From Micromonospora pattaloongensis (GTDB lineage Bacteria; Actinomycetota; Actinomycetes; Mycobacteriales; Micromonosporaceae), in NCBI RefSeq assembly GCF_900107255.1, contig NZ_FNPH01000009.1:1-64000 (forward strand): a stretch of DNA of 64,000 bases. The letters run 5' to 3'. The translations under genes and the position numbers were made by a program. Positions 49,551-58,956 of this stretch are shown piece by piece. Position 1 is the stretch's first letter. Every line of letters begins with the position of its first letter. Under the pieces are notes generated by a model, which had not been told where the DNA came from, searched no databases, and saw only the letters and a list, made by a program, of their open reading frames with translations.

Positions 49551-52500
49551 ATGGCAGCGGACCAGGCGCAATCGCCCCCGGCGGCTTCGGCGACCGCTAC
49601 CACGGCCGAGTTGCCACCCCGGTTGCGCGCGTCCCGGCACCGGCACGCCTGGGCCGGCGACGGGTACGCCCACATCGAGGTGCGGTGCGGGCCGGGCGAG
49701 CTGTGTCCGCAGGACGCCGCGCGGCTGGAGCAGGCGGTCGAGGCGGCCGACGGGGTGCGGTGGGCGGCCTGGAACGGCGCGCTGCGGCGCGTGGTGGTCA
49801 GCTTCGACCCCGCTCGGGTGCGGTTGGCGGACCTGGTGGCCGCGGTGGAGACGGTGGAAGGGCGCGACGGCCGGATCGGCGAGCCGGCGGAGGGCAGCCC
49901 GGACGTCGATCCCGCCGTCCGGGACGCCGTCTCGCTGGCCGGCGACCTGATCGGCGCCGGGGTCGGGCTGGCGGGTCGGGCCCTGCGGCTGCCGGCGGTG
50001 CCCGCCGAGCTGGCCGCGCTGACGGCGGCGTTCGAGATCCCGCGGCTGCGCCGGCGGCTGCGTCGCGTTCTCGGCACGGTCCGCGCCGACCTCGGTCTGG
50101 CGCTGGCGTCGTCGGCGATCGCCGCCGCGTCCCAGCGCCCGCTGGCCAGCCTCACCGACGCGGCGCTGCGGGTCGGGATGCTGGCGGAGACCGCGGCATA
50201 CCGGGACGCCTGGGCGCGCCGCGCGCCGGAGCTGCACCGCGACCGGGAGTCCAGCCGGGCGTCGGCTCCGGCGGTCGGCGCCCGGCCGCGGCCGCTGCCC
50301 GGCGGCCCGATCGAGCAGTTCGCGGAGCGGATCAGCACCGTCACGCTGCTCGCCGGCAGCGCGCTGCTGCCGCTCTCCGGGAAGATCACACAGGCCGCCC
50401 GGGCGGTCACCACCGGCTCGCCGCACGGCGCGCACCTGGGACGGCAGGCGTACGCGGCGCAGCTCGGCCGGGTGCTGGCGCGCCGCGGCGTCATCGTCCG
50501 GGATCCCGAGCCGCTGCGCCGGCTCGACCGGGTCGACACCGTCATCATCGAGGCCTCGGCGTTGACCACCGGCCGCAGCGTGGTCACCCACGTCGTGCCG
50601 GTGCGCGGCACCGCCGAGGACGCCCGCGCGCGCGCCACCGAGCTGCTCGAACGGGACCACGGTGACGCCGGTTCGCCCGCGCGATGGCGGCTGACCGCTC
50701 CCTCCGCGCTGGAGGCGCCCCTGCCGGCCGAGGCGATGGCGCGGCTGGACGAGATCGGGGCCGGCCGCGGCGACGTGCTGGCCCTCGCGGAGGGGACGGA
50801 TCTGGTCGCGCTGCTGCGGGTGGAGATCGCGCTCGACCCGCTGGCGCCCGCGCTGGCCGCCGCGGCGCGCAGGGTGGGCCGGCTGCTGATCGCGGGACTG
50901 GGCTCGCAGGTGGGACAACGCGTGCACGCCGACGGCTCGGTCGCGGGCGGGTCCCGGCTGGCGGACTCGGTGCGCACGACCCAACGAGACGGGCACGGCG
51001 TGCTGCTGATCGCCGCCCGCAACGACGCCGCGCTGGCGGCCGCCGACTGCGGGATCGGGATCCTGAGCGACGGGCGGCGCCCGCCGTGGGGCGCGCATCT
51101 GCTGTCCGGACCGGGCCTGGAGAACGCGTGGCTGGCGCTGGAGGCGACCACGCTGGCCCGGCACGTCAGCGGGCGCAGCGTCCGGCTGTCGCTGCTCGGC
51201 TCCGCCGCCGGCGCGCTGCTCGGACTCTTCGACACCCGCCCACAGGCGGGCCGGAACGCCCTGCTCGCCGGCGGTGTCGCCGCGCTCGCGAACCTCGCGA
51301 ACGGCGTGTGGGCGGCACAGCGGCTGGCCCGGCGCCCCCTTCCGGTGCCGGACGACGTCGTGCCGTGGCACGCGCTCTCCGTCGATGACGTGCTGCACAC
51401 GCTCGAGACGTCGACGGCCGGCCTGTCGGACGCCGAGGCCGCGAAACGCCGCGACGACCAGATCGACGAGCCGGCCGACGGCGAGGAACGCGGCCTCCTC
51501 ACGGCGACCCTGGACGGCCTGAACACCCCGCTCACCGCGCCGCTGGCCGCCGGCGCGGGCGTCTCGGCGGCCAGCGGCTCCCCCGTCGACGCCGTGCTGG
51601 TGCTCGCGGTCATCCTCGCCAACGCGCTGCTCTCCGGCGCCCAGGAGGTGACCGCCGGCCGGGCGCTACGCCAGCTGCTCACGGCCGCGGCCGTCCAGGT
51701 CCGGCTGATCCGTCCCGACGGGGTGCGTCAGGTGCCGGCCGAGCAGCTGGTGCCGGGCGACCTGCTGGCGCTCGAGCCGGGCGACGCGGTGCCCGCCGAC
51801 TGCCGGCTGATCGAGGCGGCCGGGCTGGAGATGGACGAGTCCAACCTGACCGGGGAATCCGTTCCGGTGCGCAAGACCGTGACGCCGAGCCTGGCTGCCG
51901 CGGTGGCCGACCGGAACAGCATGGTGTACGCCGGCACCACGGTCGCGGCCGGCACCGGCGCCGCCGTGGTCGTCGCCACCGGACGGTCGACCGAGGCGGG
52001 GCGCAGCGCGCACGGCGTGACTGAGGAGGCCCCCGGGGGCGGCGTGCACGCCCGGCTGCAGAAGCTCACCTCGGCGACGATCCCCGCCGCGGTGGCGGCG
52101 GCGGCCGGCGTGCTCGGCAGCGGGCTGCTGCGCGGCCGGGTCGCCGAGTCGATGACCTCCTCGGTCGCGCTGGCCGTGGCCGCGATGCCCGAGGGGCTGC
52201 CCTTCGTCGCCACCGCCGCGCAGCTCAGCGCGAGCAAGCGGCTCGCCCGGCACGACATTCTGGTACGCGACCCGCGGGCGATGGAGGCGCTCGGGCGGGT
52301 CGACGTGATCTGCTTCGACAAGACCGGCACGCTGACGCACGGGCGGATCGGGCTGCACAGCGTCTCCGATGGGCGGCGGGCCGAGCCGGCCGCGCGGCTC
52401 GGCCCGGCGTACCGGGAGGTGCTCGCCGCCGCGCTGCGCGCCACCCCGCAGCCCGACGGCGACGAGCCGTTGCCGCACCCCACGGACCACGCGGTGCTGA

Positions 52501-53978
52501 CCGGCGCGCGGGACGCCGGCGTCGACACCGGCGACGGCGCGCCGGGGTGGCGGGTGCTGGGCGAGCTGCCGTTCGAACCGGGACGGGGCTTCCACGCGGT
52601 GCTGGGGCGGCTGGCGGAGGCGGGTCTGATCACTGTCAAGGGGGCGCCGGAGATCGTGCTGCCGCGCTGCGGGGCGTGGCGCCGGGACGGCCGGTCGGCG
52701 CCGCTGACCGAGGCGGATCGGGACGGCGTGCACGCCGAGGTCGAGCGGATGGCGCGGCAGGGGCTGCGGGTCCTGGCGGTGGCGGAACGGCGCGCGTCGG
52801 CGCGCGACGACCTCGACGACGGCCGGGTGGAGCGGCTGGAGCTGTGCGGGCTGCTGGGACTCGCCGATCCGCCGCGCGAGACCGCGCCCGAGGCGGTACG
52901 GCGGCTGCGCGACGCCGGGGTCACGGTGGTGATGCTGACCGGCGACCATCCGAGCACCGCGGAGGCGATCGCGGGGCACCTCGGCCTGCTCGACGGGGGC
53001 GGCGTGGCCGCCGAGGGCGGCGGGGGCGGCGCGGCCGACGGGGGCGGCGTGGTCACCGGGGCGCGGCTGGACGACGCCGACCGGCCGGAGTTCGACGCGA
53101 TGGTCGGCGGCGCGCGGGTGTTCGCCCGGGTCAGCCCCGCGCACAAGGTCGCCGTGGTCCGGGCGTTGCGCCGGCTCGGGCACGTCGTGGGCGTCACGGG
53201 CGACGGCGCGAACGACGCGCCCGCGATCCGGCTCGCGGACGTGGGCATCGCGCTGGGCGGGCACGGCACGACCGCCGCGCGTCAGGCGGCGGACATGATC
53301 GTGGCGGACAGCCGGATCGAGACGATCGCCGACGGCGTGATCGAAGCGCGGGCGATGTGGGTCGCGGTCCGCGACGCGCTGTCGCTGCTGCTCGGCGGCA
53401 ACCTCGGCGAGATCATGTTCACCCTCGGATCGTCGGTCGTCGCGGCGCGCCAGCCGCTGAACGCCCGTCAGCTCCTCTTCGTGAACCTGCTGACGGACCT
53501 GCTGCCGGCCATCACGGTCGCGGTGCGCCCGCCCCGGCACGTCACCGCGGAGGCGCTGACCCGCGAGGGGCCGGACGCGTCGCTCGGCAGCGCGCTGTCC
53601 CGGGACGTGGCCCGGCGGGCCACGGCGACGGCGGTGGCGACCACCGGGAGCTGGCTGCTGGCCCGGTTCACCGGCACGCGCACCCGGGCCAGCAGCGTCG
53701 CGCTGGCCTCCCTGGTGGCCAGCCAGTTGGGGCAGACCGTGGTCGCGTCCCGTGGCGACCCCGTCGTGCTGGCCGCCGCCGGCGTGTCGATGGCGGCCCT
53801 GGTCGGGGCCGTGCAGACGCCGGTCGTCAGCCGATTCTTCAGCTGCCGTCCGCTCGGTCCGGTCGGCTGGGGCATCGTGCTCGGCTCGGCCGCCACGGCG
53901 ACCGCGCTCGCCGCGGTCCCGCTCCCCTTCGGTCAGCCGCCGGGCCGCACCGGGCCCGCGCTGCCCCCGCGGCGATGA
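49551..53978 (+). CDS. Giant cation-transporting P-type ATPase, CtpI-like
   Basis: A 1475-residue protein, about twice normal ATPase length, with the layout of mycobacterial CtpI. The N-terminal half has a metal-binding-like fold (about 35-110), helices and a degenerate ATPase core where the phosphorylation motif reads LDRVDTVIIEASALTTG (Asp replaced by Glu334). The C-terminal half is a complete P-type ATPase: LTGES, a CxPxx-free M4 (VAAMPEGLPFVAT), the active DKTGTLTHG with Asp923, MLTGDHPSTAEAIA and TGDGANDAPAIRLADVGIALG. PEGLP suggests P2-like (calcium or manganese) rather than heavy-metal transport. ATG 49551 is the likely start though the frame is open 109 codons upstream. A Gly-rich insert lies near residue 1150. 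Confidence 0.88.
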   Translation: MAADQAQSPPAASATATTAELPPRLRASRHRHAWAGDGYAHIEVRCGPGELCPQDAARLEQAVEAADGVRWAAWNGALRRVVVSFDPARVRLADLVAAVETVEGRDGRIGEPAEGSPDVDPAVRDAVSLAGDLIGAGVGLAGRALRLPAVPAELAALTAAFEIPRLRRRLRRVLGTVRADLGLALASSAIAAASQRPLASLTDAALRVGMLAETAAYRDAWARRAPELHRDRESSRASAPAVGARPRPLPGGPIEQFAERISTVTLLAGSALLPLSGKITQAARAVTTGSPHGAHLGRQAYAAQLGRVLARRGVIVRDPEPLRRLDRVDTVIIEASALTTGRSVVTHVVPVRGTAEDARARATELLERDHGDAGSPARWRLTAPSALEAPLPAEAMARLDEIGAGRGDVLALAEGTDLVALLRVEIALDPLAPALAAAARRVGRLLIAGLGSQVGQRVHADGSVAGGSRLADSVRTTQRDGHGVLLIAARNDAALAAADCGIGILSDGRRPPWGAHLLSGPGLENAWLALEATTLARHVSGRSVRLSLLGSAAGALLGLFDTRPQAGRNALLAGGVAALANLANGVWAAQRLARRPLPVPDDVVPWHALSVDDVLHTLETSTAGLSDAEAAKRRDDQIDEPADGEERGLLTATLDGLNTPLTAPLAAGAGVSAASGSPVDAVLVLAVILANALLSGAQEVTAGRALRQLLTAAAVQVRLIRPDGVRQVPAEQLVPGDLLALEPGDAVPADCRLIEAAGLEMDESNLTGESVPVRKTVTPSLAAAVADRNSMVYAGTTVAAGTGAAVVVATGRSTEAGRSAHGVTEEAPGGGVHARLQKLTSATIPAAVAAAAGVLGSGLLRGRVAESMTSSVALAVAAMPEGLPFVATAAQLSASKRLARHDILVRDPRAMEALGRVDVICFDKTGTLTHGRIGLHSVSDGRRAEPAARLGPAYREVLAAALRATPQPDGDEPLPHPTDHAVLTGARDAGVDTGDGAPGWRVLGELPFEPGRGFHAVLGRLAEAGLITVKGAPEIVLPRCGAWRRDGRSAPLTEADRDGVHAEVERMARQGLRVLAVAERRASARDDLDDGRVERLELCGLLGLADPPRETAPEAVRRLRDAGVTVVMLTGDHPSTAEAIAGHLGLLDGGGVAAEGGGGGAADGGGVVTGARLDDADRPEFDAMVGGARVFARVSPAHKVAVVRALRRLGHVVGVTGDGANDAPAIRLADVGIALGGHGTTAARQAADMIVADSRIETIADGVIEARAMWVAVRDALSLLLGGNLGEIMFTLGSSVVAARQPLNARQLLFVNLLTDLLPAITVAVRPPRHVTAEALTREGPDASLGSALSRDVARRATATAVATTGSWLLARFTGTRTRASSVALASLVASQLGQTVVASRGDPVVLAAAGVSMAALVGAVQTPVVSRFFSCRPLGPVGWGIVLGSAATATALAAVPLPFGQPPGRTGPALPPRR

Positions 53979-54027
53979 CGCCGGGGGCAGCCGGGCGACG
54001 ACCGCGCCCGGCGAGCGGAGATCGCCG

Positions 54028-54681
54028 GTGATGCGGCGCAGCGCCCGCGGCGAGGTGGCGCCGCTCTGGCTCCAGAGGATCGCCGCGCTCGCCGCGGGCG
54101 TCGTCGCCGGGTTGCTCGCCGGCCTGTCGCAGCCACCGCTGGTGGCGGCGCTGGTCGGCTGGGACATGACCGCCGCGGTCTACCTGGCCGGGGCGTGGCT
54201 GACGATCGCGCGGCTGGACTCGGCCGCGACCGCCCGGCTCGCGGTGCGCCAGGACCCGAACCGGGCGCTCGCCGACGCGTTGCTGCTGGTCGCCTGCCTC
54301 GCCAGCCTGCTCGCGGTGGCGATCGTGGTGGGGACCGCGTCGTCGAGCCCGGGTATGGACAAGACGCTGCACGTGGCGCTCGGCGTGGTCAGCGTGCTGC
54401 TGTCCTGGATGGTGGTGCACACCGTCTTCACCACCCGCTACGCCCGCCTCTACTACACCGGCCCCGACGGCGGCCTCGACTTCCACCAGCCCGACCCGCC
54501 GTGTTACGCCGACTTCGCCTACACGGCCTTCACGGTGGGCATCACGTTCCAGGTCTCCGACACCAACGTCAGCACCCGCGAGATGCGGGCCGCGGTGCTG
54601 CGCCACGCCCTGGTGTCGTACCTGTTCGGCGCGGTCATCATCGCCGGCACCATCAACCTGATCGCCGGGCTGGCCCGGTGA
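54028..54681 (+). CDS. DUF1345 membrane protein
   Basis: A 217-residue membrane protein with about five helices. The signature FAYTAFTVGITFQVSDTNVSTREMR is diagnostic of DUF1345, function unknown. YTGPDGGLDFHQPDPPCYADFAY precedes it, as in the family. GTG 54028 has GGAG seven bases upstream and ATG 54031 directly follows; either may start. It lies 49 bp after the ATPase stop on the same strand, so it is probably in the same transcript and may assist or respond to ion transport. Confidence 0.85.
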   Translation: MMRRSARGEVAPLWLQRIAALAAGVVAGLLAGLSQPPLVAALVGWDMTAAVYLAGAWLTIARLDSAATARLAVRQDPNRALADALLLVACLASLLAVAIVVGTASSSPGMDKTLHVALGVVSVLLSWMVVHTVFTTRYARLYYTGPDGGLDFHQPDPPCYADFAYTAFTVGITFQVSDTNVSTREMRAAVLRHALVSYLFGAVIIAGTINLIAGLAR

Positions 54682-54732
54682 CCCGCCCGGACCCGCCGGT
54701 TCGCCGTCGCGGCCGCCGGGTCGGACACTAGC

Positions 54733-56580
54733 GTGGCGGTGGTGGTCGGCACCGCGATCGAGGAGTACGCGCTGCTGTCCGACCGGCGTTCGGCCGCGCT
54801 GGTCAGCCGGGACGGCTCGGTGGACTGGCTGTGCTTCCCCCGCTTCGACAGCCCGTCGCTGTTCGCGGCGCTGCTCGACGACGACGCCGGAAGCTGGTCC
54901 ATCCGCCCGGCCGGCCCGGCGACCGCCACCCGCCGTTACCTGACGGCGACGATGGTGCTCGAGACCCGGTTCCGGGCCGCCGACGGCACGCTCACCGTCA
55001 CCGACGCGCTGGCCACCGGCGGCGACCGCGACCCGCACGCGTTGGGGGCCCACGCCCCACACCTGCTGGTCCGCTCGGTGGCCTGCCTCGACGGCGCCGT
55101 CGACGTCCAGGTGCGGTTCCGCCCGCGCCCGGAGTACGGACTCGTGGTGCCGTTGCTGGTCCCGGTCGACGGCGGCATCAACGCCCGCGGCGGCCCGGCG
55201 AGCACCGTGCTGTCCAGCCCGGTCCCGCTGACGATCGACGAGGGCGCGGCGCACGGGACCGTGCGGTTGCGGGCCGGGCAGACGGTGCGGTTCGCGCTGC
55301 ACTGGGGACCGTTGGACGGACAGCGGCCGCGGGCGTACGGCGACGCCGAGCTGGGCGGGGAACTGGATCGCACGGTGCGGGCGTGGCGGGCGTGGTCGGA
55401 GTTGCACCAGAACTACCAGGGGCCGTGGCGGGACGAGGTGCACCACTCGGGCTGCGTGCTGCAGGCACTGAGCTACCAGCCGACGGGGGCGATCGTGGCG
55501 GCGCCGACCACCTCGCTGCCGGAGACGGTGGGGGGTGAGCGCAACTGGGACTACCGCTACACCTGGATCCGCGACGCGTCGTTCACGATGGACGCGCTCT
55601 GGGTGGCGGCCTGCCCGGACGAGGCGGCGGAGTTCTTCGCGTTCATGACGACCGCGACGGCGACGCCGCGGGCCGGAGCCCGCCTGCAGATCATGTACGG
55701 CATCGCCGGCGAGCACGACCTCTCCGAGCGGGTGCTGCCGCACCTGTCGGGCTGGCGCGGCAGCCGGCCGGTCCGGGTCGGCAACGGCGCCTGGTCGCAG
55801 CAGCAACTCGACGTGGCCGGCGAGCTGCTCGCCACGGCGGCGCTCTTCGCCGACCGGCTCGACGCGGCCGACCCGACGTTGCGCGCGTTCCTGCCGAACC
55901 TCGCCGAGACGGTGACGCAGGTGTGGCGGGAGGCCGACTACGGCATCTGGGAGGTGCGCGGCGCGCCGCAGCACTTCCTCTACTCGAAGCTGATGTGCTG
56001 GGCGGCGCTGGACCGGGCGGTGACGCTGGCGGACCGGCTCGGGGCCGGCGAGCGGACCGGGGGGTGGCGGGCGGCGCGCGACGAGATCCGCGCGACGATC
56101 CTGCGGGACGGCTGGAACGACCGGATCGGGGCGTACACGCAGGCGTTCGGCTCCGACGCGCTGGACGCCTCCGCGCTGCTGCTGCCGATCGTCGGCTTCC
56201 TGCCCGCCGACGATCCGCGGATGCGCGCCACCGTCGAGGCGATCGCGGCCGGGCTCACCGACGAACGCGGGCTGCTCTACCGCTACCGTCCCGAGCTCGG
56301 CCTGGACGGGCTGTCCGGCCGGGAGGGCGCGTTCCTGCCCTGCACGTTCTGGCTCGCGCACGTGCACGCGTTGGCCGGGGACGTCGACGCGGCGCGCCGG
56401 GTGTTCGGCCGGGCGGTCGGGTACGCCAACGACGTGGGGCTGCTCGCCGAGGAGGTCGACCCCGCCACCGGCGCGCTGTTGGGCAACTTTCCGCAGGCGT
56501 TCAGCCACATCGGGCTGGTCAACGCGGCGTGGGCGATCGCGCAGGCCGAGTCCCGCGCCCGGTCCGGCAACGGGGCCTGA
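54733..56580 (+). CDS. Glycoside hydrolase family 15 protein, trehalase/glucoamylase-like
   Basis: A 615-residue GH15 enzyme. It starts EYALLSDRRSAALVSRDGSVDWLCFPRFDSPSLFAALLDD, the typical N-terminal beta-sandwich of actinobacterial GH15 proteins. The (alpha/alpha)6 barrel includes TTSLPETVGGERNWDYRYTWIRDASF and CTFWLAHVHALAGDVDAARRVF, with the C-terminal ALLGNFPQAFSHIGLVNAA. In mycobacteria this group includes a trehalase; others are glucoamylases. It lacks a signal peptide, so it acts inside the cell. The GTG start has no Shine-Dalgarno, and ACACTAG sits a few bases upstream, hinting at a leaderless message. It converges on the GH31 gene with 12 bp between. Confidence 0.92.
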   Translation: MAVVVGTAIEEYALLSDRRSAALVSRDGSVDWLCFPRFDSPSLFAALLDDDAGSWSIRPAGPATATRRYLTATMVLETRFRAADGTLTVTDALATGGDRDPHALGAHAPHLLVRSVACLDGAVDVQVRFRPRPEYGLVVPLLVPVDGGINARGGPASTVLSSPVPLTIDEGAAHGTVRLRAGQTVRFALHWGPLDGQRPRAYGDAELGGELDRTVRAWRAWSELHQNYQGPWRDEVHHSGCVLQALSYQPTGAIVAAPTTSLPETVGGERNWDYRYTWIRDASFTMDALWVAACPDEAAEFFAFMTTATATPRAGARLQIMYGIAGEHDLSERVLPHLSGWRGSRPVRVGNGAWSQQQLDVAGELLATAALFADRLDAADPTLRAFLPNLAETVTQVWREADYGIWEVRGAPQHFLYSKLMCWAALDRAVTLADRLGAGERTGGWRAARDEIRATILRDGWNDRIGAYTQAFGSDALDASALLLPIVGFLPADDPRMRATVEAIAAGLTDERGLLYRYRPELGLDGLSGREGAFLPCTFWLAHVHALAGDVDAARRVFGRAVGYANDVGLLAEEVDPATGALLGNFPQAFSHIGLVNAAWAIAQAESRARSGNGA

Positions 56581-56592
56581 TTCGGCTCGCGG

Positions 56593-58944
56593 TCAGGATG
56601 TGCCCGGTGGATGCGGGTCGGTGGGCAGCACGGCTACGCACTCGGGTACGTCCGCGGCGACGTCCACCCGGACGCCCGACTCCGTCCGGTGCGACGCGCC
56701 GCCCTCCACGGCGCGCACCGAGTCGGTGTTGACCAGCAGCAGCGCCCACGCGTTCGCCGGCCCGTCGCGCCGGGCCCGCACCCGGTCGCCGTCGCGCCGC
56801 ACCTCGAAGCGCGCCGCCGCCGAGCCGTCGGCGGCCGGCACCCGCACCGTCACGGCCTGCCCGTCGGCGAGCTCGTAGACCCGCAGCGTCACCCCGTCGG
56901 CATACGGGTAGTCGGGGCGGTCGTCGCGGGCGCCGACCGGCAGCACCGTTCCCGGCCGGACGTACACCGGGATCGAGTCGAAGCCGCAGGTCTCCCGCAC
57001 CCAGCGCGGGCCCGCCACCACCTCGCCGGTGAGCAGGTGTGTCCACCGCCCCGCGGGCAGGTAGTAGGAGGTCTCGCCGGTGGCGGTGAAGACCGGGGCG
57101 ACCAGCAGCCGGTCGCCGAGCAGGTACTGCCGGTCCAGGTGGGTCGCCGCCGGGTCGTCGGGGAACTCGAACACCGTCGGCCGCAGCACCGGAATCCCCT
57201 CCCGGTGCGCGGTGACGGCCGCTCCGAACAGGTACGGCATGAGCCGCGCCTTGAGCCGGGTGAAGCGCCGCAGCACCTCGACGGCCTCGGCGTCGAAGAG
57301 CCACGGCACCCGGTAGCTCTGGCTGCCGTGTAGCCGGCTGTGCGACGACAGCAGCCCGAACGGCAGCCACCGCTTGAAGACCTCGGCCGCCGGGCGCCCC
57401 TCGAATCCGCCGATGTCGTGGCTCCAGAAGCCGAAGCCGGACATCGCCAGGGACAGGCCACCGCGCAGTGTCTCGGCCATCGACTCGAAGGTCGACTCCG
57501 AGTCGCCGCCCCAGTGCACCGGGAAGCGCTGCCCGCCGGCGGTGGCCGCGCGCGCGAACACCACCGCCTCGCCCTCGCCGCGCTCGGCGCGCAGCACCTC
57601 GAACACCGTCTCGTTGTAGAGGTAGCTGTAGTAGTTGTGCATCCGCTCCGGGTCCGCGCCGTCCGACCAGACCACGTCGGTCGGGATCCGCTCGCCGAAG
57701 TCGGACTTGAAGCAGTCGACTCCCATCTCCAGCAGCGCGCGCAGCTTGTCGGCGTACCACCGCCGCGCGTGCGGGTCGGTGAAGTCGACCAGCGCCATCC
57801 CGGCCTGCCACTGGTCCCACTGCCAGACGTCGCCGTCCGGGCGGCGCACCAGGTAGCCGTGCGCCATTCCCTCGGCGAACAGCGCGGAGCGCTGCGCGAT
57901 GTACGGGTTGATCCAGACGCAGATCCGCAGACCCCGGTCCTTGAGCCGTTTGAGCATCGCCGGCGGATCGGGGAAGGCACGCGGGTCCCACTCGAAGTCG
58001 GACCAGTGGAACTCGCGCATCCAGAACGTGTCGAAGTGGAAGACCGACAGCGGCAGGTCCCGCTCGGCCATCCCGTCGACGAAGCCGAGCACCGTCGGCT
58101 CGTCGTACGAGGTGGTGAACGAGGTGCTCAGCCACAGGCCGAACGACCACGGCGGCGGCAGCGCGGGGCGGCCGGTGAGCGCGGTGTACTTGCGCAGGAT
58201 CTCCGCCGGGCTCGGCCCGTAGATCAGCAGGTACTCCAGCGCCTGCCCGGCGACGCTGAACTGCACCCGCGATACCGCCTCGGAGCCGACCTCGAACGAC
58301 ACCCGACCGGGATGGTTGACGAACACGCCGTAGCCGCGGTTGGTGAGGTAGAACGGGATGTTCTTGTACGCCTGCTCGCTGCTGGTGCCGCCGTCGGCGT
58401 TCCAGATGTCGATCTCCTGGCCGTTCTTGACCAGCGGCCCGAACCGCTCGCCGAGCCCGTAGACGCACTCCCCCACACCGAGCCGCAGCTGCTCGCGGAC
58501 GTAGGGTCCGCCGGCGTCGGTGTCGAGCACCGCCATCGCCTTGGACCCGCTCGCGGTCAGCAGCGCGTCCCCGGCGAGGAACTCCAGGCGCCAGCCGTCA
58601 CGCCGGTCGAACCGGGCGGTCAGCGCGCCGGAGGTGAGCGACGCGGAGTCGTCGTCGACGGCGACGCGCACGGCGGTGCCGGGGTCGGTCGTGATCGGGA
58701 ACGCGGGCCGGCGGGGTCGCCCGCCGAGGAAGTGCGCGACGGTCACCGCGATCACGTCGGGCATCGGCGACCGGCACTCGACGGTGACCATCGGGCGGTT
58801 GAGGGTGTCGCCGCGGTGGCCGATCCGCGCGGTCGGGGCGTAGACGGTCAGCGACTCCGGCGTGACGGCCACGTCGTGGACCTCCGCCGGGTACAGCGGC
58901 CGCACCCCGGGACGCATGTGCCAGTAGCCGTCGCTGAACTTCAT
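56593..58944 (-). CDS. GH31 alpha-xylosidase (YicI-like)
   Basis: A 783-residue GH31 enzyme. The nucleophile Asp415 is in CFKSDFGERIPTDVVW and the acid/base Asp in PVHWGGDSESTFESM, matching E. coli YicI (Asp416, Asp482) in position. FHFDTFWMREFHWSDFEWDPRAFPDP is also YicI-like and argues for alpha-xylosidase rather than alpha-glucosidase. No signal peptide, so it acts on imported oligosaccharides. It is the last gene of a leftward operon with a binding protein and two permeases, and would remove xylose from xyloglucan oligosaccharides or isoprimeverose. Confidence 0.93.
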   Translation of the reverse strand: MKFSDGYWHMRPGVRPLYPAEVHDVAVTPESLTVYAPTARIGHRGDTLNRPMVTVECRSPMPDVIAVTVAHFLGGRPRRPAFPITTDPGTAVRVAVDDDSASLTSGALTARFDRRDGWRLEFLAGDALLTASGSKAMAVLDTDAGGPYVREQLRLGVGECVYGLGERFGPLVKNGQEIDIWNADGGTSSEQAYKNIPFYLTNRGYGVFVNHPGRVSFEVGSEAVSRVQFSVAGQALEYLLIYGPSPAEILRKYTALTGRPALPPPWSFGLWLSTSFTTSYDEPTVLGFVDGMAERDLPLSVFHFDTFWMREFHWSDFEWDPRAFPDPPAMLKRLKDRGLRICVWINPYIAQRSALFAEGMAHGYLVRRPDGDVWQWDQWQAGMALVDFTDPHARRWYADKLRALLEMGVDCFKSDFGERIPTDVVWSDGADPERMHNYYSYLYNETVFEVLRAERGEGEAVVFARAATAGGQRFPVHWGGDSESTFESMAETLRGGLSLAMSGFGFWSHDIGGFEGRPAAEVFKRWLPFGLLSSHSRLHGSQSYRVPWLFDAEAVEVLRRFTRLKARLMPYLFGAAVTAHREGIPVLRPTVFEFPDDPAATHLDRQYLLGDRLLVAPVFTATGETSYYLPAGRWTHLLTGEVVAGPRWVRETCGFDSIPVYVRPGTVLPVGARDDRPDYPYADGVTLRVYELADGQAVTVRVPAADGSAAARFEVRRDGDRVRARRDGPANAWALLLVNTDSVRAVEGGASHRTESGVRVDVAADVPECVAVLPTDPHPPGTS

Positions 58945-58956
58945 CGCCCGCGCCTC

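Noticed and set aside
48974-51682. 902-codon minus-strand frame opposite the P-type ATPase, running into the SIS gene
   Set aside because: No motifs; the SIS protein lies in another frame with a good ribosome-binding site at 49118.
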